64,000 nt of DNA, from the NCBI GenBank assembly GCA_964449075.1, contig CAYVBJ010000011.1:1-64000 (forward strand). The letters are read 5' to 3'. Below the pieces are notes generated by a model. The model did no database searches. It saw only the letters and a program-made list of their open reading frames with translations, and was not told the origin of the DNA. This DNA is from CAYVBJ01 sp964449075 (lineage in GTDB: Bacteria > Bacteroidota > Rhodothermia > Balneolales > Balneolaceae). Positions within the stretch are counted from its first letter, which is position 1, and each line of letters begins with the position of its first letter. Position numbers and translations under genes: made by a program. Of this stretch, positions 1 through 8,585 are shown in pieces.

Positions 1-274
1 CAAAAAGACCGCTGGGTGAAATATCTACACAAAGCATAAGGATCTGTTCACGCTCCTCCTCAAATACCTTGATAAATGGCTCATCACTCCGGGCTGTTAC
101 ATTCCAGTCGATCTGACGTACGTCATCGCCAAAAGTGTATGCACGCACTTCAGTAAACTCCATGCCGCGGCCTTTAAAAGCAGACTGATATTCTCCGCCA
201 AATATATTGTTGACGAGTCCCTTGGTGCGGATCTCGAGTTTACGTACTTTCTTTAGAATTTCTTTGGATATCAT
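1..274 (-). CDS. DUF58 domain protein, N-terminal part only
   Basis: The reverse strand opens at an ATG at 272-274 and stays open to the window edge (about 91 residues). It contains the DUF58 core 'GDDVRQIDWN' followed by 'PFIKVFEEER' and 'LCVDIS', the last being the start of the vWA-like fold. DUF58 proteins are usually encoded beside a MoxR-type AAA+ ATPase and Bat-type vWA proteins; those partners would lie outside the window on the left. The precise role is unknown. The C-terminal part, including any MIDAS completion, is not visible. Confidence 0.85.
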   Translation of the reverse strand, partial: MISKEILKKVRKLEIRTKGLVNNIFGGEYQSAFKGRGMEFTEVRAYTFGDDVRQIDWNVTARSDEPFIKVFEEEREQILMLCVDISPSGLF

Positions 275-484
275 AAGTCATTGTTTTGATCGAATGAATG
301 TAACGCCATTCAACGCATGAAATCAAAAATGAATTGTTAATAAGAGTGAAATAAGAAATTAAGCGGGGATATTTTACAAATCATTCTTTTGATGAAGCAT
401 GTAATCAGCTCGGTATTCATTAAATATATAATCAGCAGTGAAACTCTGCCGATATATGATAGATCCAAAGCCTGAGATAAAAAG

Positions 485-511
485 TTAACAATAGCTTAAC
501 AATAGCTTAAC
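485..511. repeat. 11-bp direct repeat upstream of small ORF
   Basis: TTAACAATAGC occurs twice back to back and is followed by a third partial TTAAC. The period of 11 bp is close to one helical turn, so bound proteins would sit on one DNA face. It ends 16 bp before the ATG at 528. A binding site for a regulator, possibly the encoded winged-helix-like protein itself, is an inference; simple slippage is the alternative. Confidence 0.4.
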
Positions 512-527
512 GATTTGTTTAGCTGAT

Positions 528-839
528 ATGGTGATTGTTCAATCTGATATTTTCACAAATAATTATCAAATGATTATTGGCAGTAATTTCAGTAAAAAAT
601 GTGATCAGGTACTTCTGGAAGCAGCAAAACAGTCGGGAAATAAGGTTGGTGTAAAGATATCGGTAAAATCTTTAAACCAGGTTTTTAAGTTTGATAGAAC
701 TGAGATCAAAAATATTCTTGAATTTATGCAGAACCGTGAACTGGTTGAACTTGAAACGATCGGCGGCCCACTTCTTTACGGTCATATCTCATTGACATCA
801 AATGGGTTGAAGAGAATAGAGAAGATTAAAAATAATTAG
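528..839 (+). CDS. Small winged-helix-like hypothetical protein (103 aa)
   Basis: I do not recognise the family. The 103-residue product has an N-terminal helix around 'KKCDQVLLEAAKQSG', a middle helix pair 'KSLNQVFKFDRTEIKNILEFMQ', shown here in abbreviated form as residues about 45-68, and a C-terminal strand-turn-strand with Gly and Pro ('TIGGPLLYG') before a last helix. This order resembles a winged-helix domain of a small regulator, but no diagnostic motif is present. The ATG at 528 is used; an in-frame ATG 14 codons later would remove a non-conserved-looking leader and could be the real start. It stands alone, divergent from the DUF58 gene, with an 11-bp tandem repeat directly upstream. 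Confidence 0.5.
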   Translation: MVIVQSDIFTNNYQMIIGSNFSKKCDQVLLEAAKQSGNKVGVKISVKSLNQVFKFDRTEIKNILEFMQNRELVELETIGGPLLYGHISLTSNGLKRIEKIKNN

Positions 840-1137
840 TTCAAAAAGGACAAACCAGGGAGGTACCTCACATTGGTTTCGCACGAAATTTGTAAAAAGA
901 AACTGCATGCGATGAGTTTGCAGCAGTTGATTGCATCACGCAAAACAAAATAATACTATTCAGAAGCGAATATCTCCAGTGCAAGACAAACTAACCATCA
1001 AAATCTCGCTGCATTCCCGGCATGCTTATCATCTTACCGCACTTTGCGTGAAATTCTTACAAAGATCCCGCTCCATCGCCTCACTTAAAATTCCCCGCAA
1101 AATACAGCAAGAAAAAATGTGTAAAAGAAGATAACCA
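840..1137. other. Intergenic stretch with no convincing gene
   Basis: Open frames here start at TTG and give low-complexity basic peptides that look accidental. Bases about 1119-1136 (TGTGTAAAAGAAGATAACC) resemble a shortened tail of the repeat unit that follows, so the array may once have extended to the left. I see nothing else. Confidence 0.4.
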
Positions 1138-2016
1138 CCGGTCTGTCGGACCCATCTTTGAATGATCAAAAGAGGAAATCTCAGAAGGTCCGGCTGACCG
1201 GACTTAAGGGCAGTTACTGTTGTTCCGACGGCCCCGGTGCAGCATACAGCAGATACTGTCTCCTGTGGTTCCGTCAGCCCGGTAATGTCGATCTGAATAA
1301 TGGGGGGGATTTGTGTAAATACGAGAATTTTACAGATGGATAACCTGATGCTTACCGGACAGACGGAGGTTCCCCCCGGTCTGTCGGACTCCACTTTGAA
1401 TAAACAAAAGAGAAAATCACAGACAGTCCGGCTGACCGGACCCACTGGCAGGTACTGTTGTTTCGACGGCCGGGTGTCAGCGTACCGCGAAACGGCCTCC
1501 TGTTGTTCCGTCAGCCCGGTAATGAGGATTTAAGTAACGGGAGGAAATTGTGTAAATACAAGAATTTTACAGATGGGTAACCTGTTGCTTACCGGACAGA
1601 CGGAGGTTCCCCCGGTCTGTCGGACTCCACTTTGAGTAAGCAAAAGAGAAAATCACAGAAAGTCCGGCTGACCGGACCCAGGGGCGGCGTAGCGCGAGAC
1701 TGTCTCCTGTTGTTCCGTCAGCCCGGTAATGAGGATTTAAGTAATGGGGGGATTTGTGTAAATACGAGAATTTTACAGATGGGTAACCTGTTGCTTACCG
1801 GACAGACGGAGGTTCCCCCGGTCTGTCGGACTCCACTTTGAGTAAGCAAAAGAGAAAATCACAGAAAGTCCGGCTGACCGGACCCAGGGGCGGCGTAGCG
1901 CGAGACTGTCTCCTGTTGTTCCGTCAGCCCGGTAATGAGGATTTAAGTAATGGGGGGATTTGTGTAAATACGAGAATTTTACAGATGGGTAACCTGTTGC
2001 TTACCGGACAGACGGA
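1138..2016. repeat. Four tandem 199-238 bp units with interleaved palindromes
   Basis: Units start at CCGGTCTGTCGGA at 1138, 1376, 1612 and 1818, giving periods of 238, 236 and 206 bp; the last unit breaks off at about 2016. Units 3 and 4 are almost identical, units 1 and 2 carry about 30 extra bases. Each unit holds CCGGTCTGTCGGAC pairing with GTCCGGCTGACCGG, and CCGTCAGCCCGGTAA pairing with TTACCGGACAGACGG, plus the compact hairpin GTCCGG-CTGA-CCGGAC. The unit lengths are not multiples of three and the frames drift, so the open frames across it are not protein repeats. The array ends 8 bp from the stop codon of the minus-strand gene at 2025, so it would be transcribed as that gene's 3' region. 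Confidence 0.9.
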
Positions 2017-2024
2017 AAAAAGGG

Positions 2025-3746
2025 TCACATCTCTTCAACTTGATCTTCATCTTCTTTGATAATCCCGCGGTGCCGGATGTTCACATGCTGGTTGACCCGA
2101 TGACCGTTAAAATCGATTTGAAATTCAAGTCCTTTGAATTCCGGAAACTGTCGTATCACCTCATTTAGGTAATTGGGATTACCCGCTGTTTGAAGTGCAT
2201 TCAGCAGGTAATTTCCCGTATCATATCCAATCCTTGCGAACTGGTTTGGTTCAACTCCGAATCTGAGTTCAAAATCTTCTTTAAACTGATTCAGTTCCAG
2301 GGAATCAGGTTCTGCGCCGAATGGTTCAGTAAAATAGATTTCGAATCTTTCAAGCTGTGCATCGGTCAGATTTGCCGCGCCCCACTCTGCAGAGCCAAGC
2401 AGTGTTACATCGGTACCCATTGCTTCGAGATCTGTTAAAAGCAGGTTGATGAGCGTAGGGGCAGCCTGACCTGTAAAAGGTGCATAGACACCCTGAACAG
2501 GAGTATATCCGAGCGAATCAATCAGAACTGAATCAGGTGTTAATACTTCAGTAAAGGGTTGTAAATCATAACCTGTGGAAGCGAAATCCTCTTCAAAATA
2601 GTAAGCAATGTGTGCGCCAAGCTTCTCTGCTTCGTAGCGGAATCCAAGTGCAGAAGAGGTACCAAGTGCATTTGTTTCAGTGATGATGGCAAGAGTATCC
2701 ATGTTCAGCTCATTCACAGCGTAACGGGCAAGGTTTCGTCCATGAACCTCAAAGGTAGGATTTAATTGAAAGGTGTAATTGTAATCCATGTTAATGGAAT
2801 CTGAATTTGCAAGCGGTGTCAGCATAGGAATCATGAACTCTTCAGCCAGTGAAGCCGTCTCCTCAGCCGCTTCCGAAAATAGGGGACCGACTACAGCGTC
2901 AGAATAATGTGTCCATTTTAAATCCGTGAAAGCCTCCCCGATACTAACAGAATCAGAAAGTGAATTTTTATAGTTTAAAAAAACCTTTACATCGGGGTTA
3001 CTGCTGTTAAAATCTTCTGCTGCCAGCATTAAACCGAAGTACAAATTTCTGGATACTGTAAATTCAGGTTCATCCTCATCAAACGTTGGGAGTATAACCC
3101 CGATGTTATAAATCATCCCGTTTGGCGGATTCGGATAGCGAAAGCTGAAAGGAGCTGCCGAACTGTCAACTAATACGTCTTTGTAGGAAGCTATCTCAAG
3201 TGAATCGGTTAATGTGCTTATGTGTTGTTTTACCAGTACGCGGTATTCATCACGCGGCATCCGGCTTTTTGAGTTCTCCAGAAGATCCTCCTTTATAGAT
3301 GCATTATTCAGCCGGGAGTAGACCCTGAATCGTTCGCTGCTGCTTAAAAAACGGAGTATTTGTCCATAAAGTCGCTGGGACTCAACTCTGAGCCCTGTTC
3401 TGTTGTTTGAGTTTAAAAGCTTGTGAAGCAGTTCGAGGCTTATATCATAATTTTTGGTTTTAAACCGGGTAAGTGCAAGAGTGAACCACGCCTCATGCTG
3501 AATGGCAACGGCTGATGTATCTTTCACAATATTCAAAAAACGAATCGCCTGAGGGTAATTACCGTCCGCAAAATAACTTTTTCCGGCAAACAACAGGGCA
3601 CGGTCATCTTCCAGCTGTGAAAAAATTACTGCTGCAGAATCATAATTTTCACTTTGATACAATTCGTATCCCTCTTCAAAAGACTGAGAAAAACCGGGAG
3701 TTAAGATCAACAGAAAAACCGGTAAAAAAACTAAAATTTTATTCAT
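2025..3746 (-). CDS. Secreted protein: helical repeats plus type-I periplasmic binding fold
   Basis: The 573-residue product begins with a Sec signal peptide (about residues 1-20, ending 'GFSQ'). Residues about 22-170 are paired helices of TPR character ('FEEGYELYQSENYDSAAVIF', 'GKSYFADGNYPQAIRFL'). From about 210 onward follows a LivK/LppC-like Peripla_BP_6 fold: 'YNIGVILP', 'GLMLAAEDFN', 'VVGPLFSEAAEE', 'MIPMLTPLANSDS' and 'FARIGYDTGNYLLNAL'. Such fusions occur in Bacteroidota and in LpoA-like proteins, where the domain is a binding or regulatory module and not part of an ABC uptake system; no ABC permease or ATPase is adjacent. Ligand unknown. A barrel-associated or cell-wall-regulator role is possible but unproven. 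The gene lies downstream of guaA on the same strand after a 146-bp gap. Confidence 0.75.
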   Translation of the reverse strand: MNKILVFLPVFLLILTPGFSQSFEEGYELYQSENYDSAAVIFSQLEDDRALLFAGKSYFADGNYPQAIRFLNIVKDTSAVAIQHEAWFTLALTRFKTKNYDISLELLHKLLNSNNRTGLRVESQRLYGQILRFLSSSERFRVYSRLNNASIKEDLLENSKSRMPRDEYRVLVKQHISTLTDSLEIASYKDVLVDSSAAPFSFRYPNPPNGMIYNIGVILPTFDEDEPEFTVSRNLYFGLMLAAEDFNSSNPDVKVFLNYKNSLSDSVSIGEAFTDLKWTHYSDAVVGPLFSEAAEETASLAEEFMIPMLTPLANSDSINMDYNYTFQLNPTFEVHGRNLARYAVNELNMDTLAIITETNALGTSSALGFRYEAEKLGAHIAYYFEEDFASTGYDLQPFTEVLTPDSVLIDSLGYTPVQGVYAPFTGQAAPTLINLLLTDLEAMGTDVTLLGSAEWGAANLTDAQLERFEIYFTEPFGAEPDSLELNQFKEDFELRFGVEPNQFARIGYDTGNYLLNALQTAGNPNYLNEVIRQFPEFKGLEFQIDFNGHRVNQHVNIRHRGIIKEDEDQVEEM

Positions 3747-3892
3747 GGTTATAGCAATTTCAAGTGACTATCAAATATATACGTTTTCATCCCAATTGTT
3801 CCCACTCAAATTTTTTCCGATTCCTGTAATTCCGATTCTCTGTGATAAAATTCACTATTGTTAAGAATCAAAACGATTCATCCTCCATAAAT

Positions 3893-5443
3893 CTATTCCC
3901 ACTCGATAGTAGAAGGCGGTTTTGAACTGATATCATATACAACACGATTGATTCCCCTCACATTGTTGATAATGTCATTACTTACCTCAGCCAGAAATGT
4001 GTATGGAAGATGAGCCCAGTCTGCCGTCATTCCGTCAACACTTGTTACTGCACGAAGTGCAATTGCATTTTCATATGTTCGTTCATCGCCCATAACACCA
4101 ACCGATTGTATAGGAAGAAGCACAGCAAGAGCCTGCCATACCTTGTCATAGAGATTATGCCTGCGAAGTGCTTCAATAAAAATGGTATCAGCTTCCCTGA
4201 GCAGATCAAGCCTCTGTTTTGAGAGAGCGCCAAGTATACGGATGCTGAGACCCGGTCCGGGAAATGGGTGCCTTTTAATAAAAGATTCCGGAATCCCAAG
4301 CTCTCTTCCAACTTCCCGGACTTCATCTTTGAAGAGCTCTCTGACCGGTTCAATCAGTTCCATTTTCATGGTATCAGGCAATCCGCCCACATTGTGATGA
4401 GACTTTATTGTAGCAGAGGGTCCTTTAAATGAGATACTTTCAATCACATCGGGATACAGGGTTCCCTGTGCAAGGAAGCTGTAGTTATTCTCTTTCGTAA
4501 TCGTTTTTTCGAATACATCAATAAATGTATTTCCGATAATTTTTCTCTTTTCTTCGGGATCTTCTACACCTGTTAATCTTTCAAGAAATAATTTTGACGC
4601 ATCAACTCCTTCTACAGGCAGATGCAGATGATCTTTATAGGTTTTCAGAACGTCCAGGAATTCATTTTTCCTGAGCAGTCCATTATCCACAAAAATACAT
4701 TGAAGCTGCTCACCGATTGCTTTATGAATAAGAGTTGCTACAACCGTTGAATCCACTCCGCCTGAAAGTGCACAGAGAACTTTTTTATCACCGACTTTTT
4801 CACGGATTGTCTCCAGTTCCGTTTCAATGAAAGACGCTGGTGTCCATGATCCTTCACAGCCGCATATTTCGTAAAGAAAGTTTTTGAAGATCTGCTGACC
4901 CTGGTCGGTATGAACAACTTCGGGATGAAACTGCAGTCCGAAAATATTCTTTTGTGTGTGACGCAGCGCGGCCACTTCAGCGTTTGCTGTATGTGCAATT
5001 ACCTGGTATTCAACCGGCAGATCGTGAATATGGTCACCATGACTCATCCATACCGAAGAGTTATCATTTACCTGTTTCAGCAGATCAGAAGCATCATCTA
5101 CTATAAGTTTTGCCCGGCCAAATTCACGTTTTTCAGCTTTATCAACGGAGCCGGGCTTTACAGCATGTGCCAACGCCTGCAGGCCATAACAGATTCCCAG
5201 AACAGGCACATTCCAGTCAAAATACCGTACATTCAGGACAGGAGCATCCGGGTCATAAACACTTTTCGGACCTCCCGAAAGAATAACTCCGTCAGGGATT
5301 TTATCTTTAAATATCTCCGGATCTGTATTGAAAGGGTGGATTTCACAATATACATTCGACTCCCTGATCCTGCGGGCAATTAGCTGTGTGTATTGGGATC
5401 CGAAATCCAGGATCAGGATCCACTCATCGTAATGATTTTGCAT
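3893..5443 (-). CDS. guaA: GMP synthase (glutamine-hydrolysing)
   Basis: Converts XMP, ATP and glutamine to GMP in the cytoplasm, the last step of guanine nucleotide synthesis. The class I amidotransferase domain has nucleophile Cys85 in 'GICYGLQA' and His173/Glu175 in 'LQFHPEVVHT'. The ATP-pyrophosphatase P-loop 'LSGGVDST' is at residues 226-233, and the C-terminal dimerisation domain ends in 'DISSKPPSTIEWE', as in the family. At 516 residues it is full length. It stands first in a run of housekeeping genes on the minus strand but 83 bp from gcvH, so co-transcription is likely yet not certain. Confidence 0.97.
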   Translation of the reverse strand: MQNHYDEWILILDFGSQYTQLIARRIRESNVYCEIHPFNTDPEIFKDKIPDGVILSGGPKSVYDPDAPVLNVRYFDWNVPVLGICYGLQALAHAVKPGSVDKAEKREFGRAKLIVDDASDLLKQVNDNSSVWMSHGDHIHDLPVEYQVIAHTANAEVAALRHTQKNIFGLQFHPEVVHTDQGQQIFKNFLYEICGCEGSWTPASFIETELETIREKVGDKKVLCALSGGVDSTVVATLIHKAIGEQLQCIFVDNGLLRKNEFLDVLKTYKDHLHLPVEGVDASKLFLERLTGVEDPEEKRKIIGNTFIDVFEKTITKENNYSFLAQGTLYPDVIESISFKGPSATIKSHHNVGGLPDTMKMELIEPVRELFKDEVREVGRELGIPESFIKRHPFPGPGLSIRILGALSKQRLDLLREADTIFIEALRRHNLYDKVWQALAVLLPIQSVGVMGDERTYENAIALRAVTSVDGMTADWAHLPYTFLAEVSNDIINNVRGINRVVYDISSKPPSTIEWE

Positions 5444-5526
5444 GTTCTGCGGATAAAAAAATTAAAATCTGGCCCTGGGACTACAATACCCCTGTGGTAA
5501 CAGGCTGAGTGATTTGAACCAGGTAC

Positions 5527-5907
5527 TTACTCGGCAATCTCTTTATATTCATCAGCACTCATCAGGCTATCGAGGGCAGCCGGATCAGATAACTTAAATT
5601 TAACCATCCAGCCTTGTCCGTACGGGTCACTGTTTACCAGTTCGGGGTCTTCTTCAAGATCTTCATTTATTTCTATGATTGTACCCGCTACAGGTGCAAA
5701 CAGCTCGGAGACCGTTTTAACAGCTTCAACAGTTCCGAAAACTTCATCTTTGTCAAACTCTGAATCTTCCGGTTCAAGTTCCACAAATACGATATCACCG
5801 AGCTCACTTTGTGCAAAATCCGTTATTCCTATTGTTACGGTTCCGTCACCGTTATCGCGAACCCATTCATGTTCGCTGGTATATTTTAAATCTTCAGGAT
5901 AGTTCAT
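5527..5907 (-). CDS. gcvH: Glycine cleavage system H protein
   Basis: Lipoyl carrier that shuttles the aminomethyl group between the P, T and L proteins of the glycine cleavage complex. The 126-residue size is normal. The lipoylation site is Lys64 in 'GTVEAVKTVSEL', preceded by the 'HEWV' N-terminal motif and followed by 'GWMVKFKL'. gcvT and gcvP are not in the window, so gcvH is separated from its partners here and sits between guaA and accC. In organisms with detached gcvH the protein may also act as a lipoate relay, which is general knowledge and not visible here. Confidence 0.96.
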   Translation of the reverse strand: MNYPEDLKYTSEHEWVRDNGDGTVTIGITDFAQSELGDIVFVELEPEDSEFDKDEVFGTVEAVKTVSELFAPVAGTIIEINEDLEEDPELVNSDPYGQGWMVKFKLSDPAALDSLMSADEYKEIAE

Positions 5908-5970
5908 CTTTTTATTTTTTTAATGTGGTTAAAGGTATAGAAATCATCCATTATGTCAGGATGACATTTT

Positions 5971-7323
5971 TTACTCTTTTACAGGGATAAATTTAAATTT
6001 ATCCTCAAGATATTTTGTATTAAAATTTCCGGTTTGAAAGCCCTCGTCGTTCATAAGCTGTATATGATATGGAATATTGGTTTTTATTCCTTCCACAACA
6101 AACTCTTCAAGAGAGCGTCTCATTCTGTTTATGGCTTCTTTCCGGGTTGGCGCACTCACGATTAGCTTTCCGATCATTGAGTCATAATGTGGCGGAATGC
6201 GATAGCCGGCATAAGCATGTGTATCCACTCTCACACTATGTCCGCCGGGGATATTGAAAGCTGAGATCAATCCTGCAGAGGGCCTGAAGTTGAATTCAGG
6301 GTCTTCTGCATTAATACGGCATTCAATAGAATGGCCTCTCATTTTAAGAGGCTTATTCTCCAGTTTCTCACCTGCAGCTACTTTAATCTGCTCAGCGATC
6401 AGATCGTAGTTGGTAACTTCTTCCGTTACAGGGTGCTCAACCTGTATTCTTGTGTTCATTTCCATGAAATAGAAATTGCGGTCTTTGTCAACGAGAAATT
6501 CTACGGTGCCGGCACCCTCATAGTTGATTGCTTTAGCCGCATTGATTGCTGCAGTTCCCATTTTCTCTCGCAGTTCCGGAGTCATAACAGGAGAGGGACA
6601 CTCCTCGAGTACTTTCTGATGTCTGCGCTGTAGCGAGCACTCCCGTTCACCAAGATGGATTATATTACCATGCTGATCACCGAGAATTTGAATCTCAATA
6701 TGGCGGGGATCTGCGACAAACTTTTCGATGTAGACAGCAGCGTTCCCAAAAGCAGATTCGGCCTCGTTACGACATGTGCTGAATGCGTGCTTAAACTTTT
6801 CTGAATTTTCAACCACGCGCATTCCCCTGCCGCCCCCACCTGCACTGGCTTTAATGATTACAGGATAACCGATATCATCCGCAATTTTTTTTCCTTCTTC
6901 GAAATCTTCAACAACACCGTCGGACCCCGGAACAACAGGAACATTATTTTTAATCATGGTTGCCTTAGCTGTGGCTTTGTCACCCATGGTTTCTATCATC
7001 TCAGGCGAAGGACCGATAAATTTTAGATTGTGTTCGGCACAAATTCGGCTGAACTCTGCATTTTCGGCGAGGAAACCATACCCGGGATGAATAGCTTCAG
7101 CATTGGTTATTTCAGCAGCAGACAGAATGGAAGTTGTTTTAAGATAGCTGTCGCGACTGGGGGGCGGACCTATGCAAACAGCTTCATTTGCAAATTTAAC
7201 GTGAAGGCTGTCTTCATCTGCAGTTGAATAAACTGCAACGGTATCGATTCCCATTTCCTTACATGTCCGAATGATCCGCAGAGCAATTTCTCCGCGATTG
7301 GCTACAAGTATTTTTCTAAACAT
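5971..7323 (-). CDS. accC: Acetyl-CoA carboxylase, biotin carboxylase subunit
   Basis: ATP-grasp enzyme that carboxylates biotin on AccB for malonyl-CoA synthesis. The 450 residues start with the typical 'ILVANRGEIALRI'; the glycine-rich ATP loop is 'AGGGGRGMRVV' and the catalytic/metal segment is 'FMEMNTRIQVEHPVTE'. Length and ends agree with AccC rather than with a pyruvate or propionyl carboxylase fusion. It follows accB with a 9-bp gap, so the two are translated from one message in the order efp-accB-accC. Confidence 0.96.
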   Translation of the reverse strand: MFRKILVANRGEIALRIIRTCKEMGIDTVAVYSTADEDSLHVKFANEAVCIGPPPSRDSYLKTTSILSAAEITNAEAIHPGYGFLAENAEFSRICAEHNLKFIGPSPEMIETMGDKATAKATMIKNNVPVVPGSDGVVEDFEEGKKIADDIGYPVIIKASAGGGGRGMRVVENSEKFKHAFSTCRNEAESAFGNAAVYIEKFVADPRHIEIQILGDQHGNIIHLGERECSLQRRHQKVLEECPSPVMTPELREKMGTAAINAAKAINYEGAGTVEFLVDKDRNFYFMEMNTRIQVEHPVTEEVTNYDLIAEQIKVAAGEKLENKPLKMRGHSIECRINAEDPEFNFRPSAGLISAFNIPGGHSVRVDTHAYAGYRIPPHYDSMIGKLIVSAPTRKEAINRMRRSLEEFVVEGIKTNIPYHIQLMNDEGFQTGNFNTKYLEDKFKFIPVKE

Positions 7324-7332
7324 GAGAAGTAA

Positions 7333-7821
7333 TTAATCTTTTTTGATGATGAAGAGAGGCTGATCATATTCCACGGGCTGAGCATCTTCAACCAGAATAT
7401 CAGCAACGGTTCCGCTGAATTCGGATTCTATTTCATTCATTATTTTCATCGCTTCAATGATACAGAGTACCTGTCCTTTTTCAACCTTGTCTCCAACACT
7501 AACAAACGGGTCATCATCAGGTGAGGGAGACCGGTAGAATGTTCCCACAATCGGAGATTTTAGCATTTGTCCATCTGCAGCCGGTTTTTCTTTTTTCTCT
7601 TTTTCAGCAGAAGACGCTGTTTCGGTTTGTGGCTGTGCAGACTGTGGCTGGGCCTGCGGCTGTGCAGGTTGTTGCGGCAGCTGATATTGAACTGAAGGGG
7701 AGGCTGATGATTCAGATTGTTTTTTTACTTTAATTTTAAAATCACCCTCCTCAATAGAGACTTCGTTTACATCGCTGTCTGAAATTAGTGTAAGCAGGTT
7801 TTTGATAAGTTTTAAATCCAT
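7333..7821 (-). CDS. accB: Acetyl-CoA carboxylase, biotin carboxyl carrier protein
   Basis: Carries the biotin that AccC carboxylates. The 162 residues divide into an N-terminal helical part, a flexible Pro/Gln/Ala linker at about residues 40-85, and a C-terminal biotinyl domain. Biotin would attach at Lys126 in 'IEAMKIMNEI', an Ile variant of the usual AMKM. The protruding-thumb region 'GTFYRSPSPDDDPFV' marks it as a true AccB. It lies 3 bp downstream of efp, the efp-accB-accC order common in bacteria. Confidence 0.96.
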   Translation of the reverse strand: MDLKLIKNLLTLISDSDVNEVSIEEGDFKIKVKKQSESSASPSVQYQLPQQPAQPQAQPQSAQPQTETASSAEKEKKEKPAADGQMLKSPIVGTFYRSPSPDDDPFVSVGDKVEKGQVLCIIEAMKIMNEIESEFSGTVADILVEDAQPVEYDQPLFIIKKD

Positions 7822-7824
7822 GAT

Positions 7825-8400
7825 TTATTTAATTTTTACTCGTTCTATGTAATCCCCGGTACGGGTATCAACTTTAATGGTGTCGCCTTCGTTAATAAAC
7901 AGTGGTACGTTTACAGTAGTCCCGGATGCTATTGAAGCCGGTTTTGTCCCGCCTTGCGCTGTATCTCCTTTAAGGCCGGGATCGGTTTTTGTTACTTCAA
8001 CTTCTATCTGGTCGGGTGGTTCTGCATATAGTATCTGATCGTTATCAACATCTATTACCAACGTGCAAATTTCACCTTCCACAATAAATTCCGGTTTTTC
8101 AACACGAGATTTTTCAAGAGGGGTCTGCTCGTAGGTCTCCTGGTGCATAAAATAAAACAAATTTCCGTCTGCATATAAAAACTGGTAAGGATGCCTTTCT
8201 ACCCGTATCGATTCAACATTTTCACCGGCCCTGAAAGTTTTATCAATTGTTTTATCATTAACAACACCCTTAAGTTTTGTTCTCACAAAAGCACCGCCCT
8301 TGCCCGGCTTTACATGCTGAAACTCAACAATTGAATAGATTTCGCCATCAAGTAAAATGTTGAGACCGGTTCTGAATTCAGAAGTACTGATTTTTGCCAT
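7825..8400 (-). CDS. efp: Translation elongation factor P
   Basis: Relieves ribosomes stalled at polyproline stretches. The 191-residue protein has the three beta-barrel layout. The modification-site loop 'HVKPGKGGAFVR' places Lys34 at the tip, so a lysine-type modification (EpmA-like or 5-aminopentanol-like) is possible; no modifying enzyme is nearby. The central segment 'LYADGNLFYFMHQETYEQ' and the C-terminal 'GDTIKVDTRTGDYIER' are characteristic. First gene of the efp-accB-accC unit. Confidence 0.97.
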   Translation of the reverse strand: MAKISTSEFRTGLNILLDGEIYSIVEFQHVKPGKGGAFVRTKLKGVVNDKTIDKTFRAGENVESIRVERHPYQFLYADGNLFYFMHQETYEQTPLEKSRVEKPEFIVEGEICTLVIDVDNDQILYAEPPDQIEVEVTKTDPGLKGDTAQGGTKPASIASGTTVNVPLFINEGDTIKVDTRTGDYIERVKIK

Positions 8401-8585
8401 AAAATTAATTTATTGAAATATTCTTAAAAATAGTGTTGCAGGCGTATCATCACAAAAAAAGATTCTCATTTTTATCATCAAAATATAATAAGTAACAATT
8501 TGTCAAAAAACCTGCAGTGCAGATCTTCTGTTTACCCGGAACTTAAACCTAAGTTAGTTCTGGATAGCCCTCTGTTTCAGTCAGA

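Noticed and set aside
1138..2016. CRISPR array
   Set aside because: Units are too long, adjacent and nearly identical throughout, with no variable spacers, and no cas gene is near.
1138..2016. Integron attC-like cassettes
   Set aside because: No RYYYAAC/GTTRRRY sites flank the units, and no integrase or cassette ORF is present.
1158..2059. Open frames giving repeated 'KQKRKSQKVRLTG' peptides across the tandem array
   Set aside because: The unit lengths (238, 236, 206) are not multiples of three, the frames shift, starts are TTG or absent, and both strands are open because of repeat structure.
3772..3779. TATATTTG as -7 element of the periplasmic-binding gene on the minus strand
   Set aside because: The best TTG or TTTG lies 13 or 27 bp away instead of about 19, so the promoter is not convincing.
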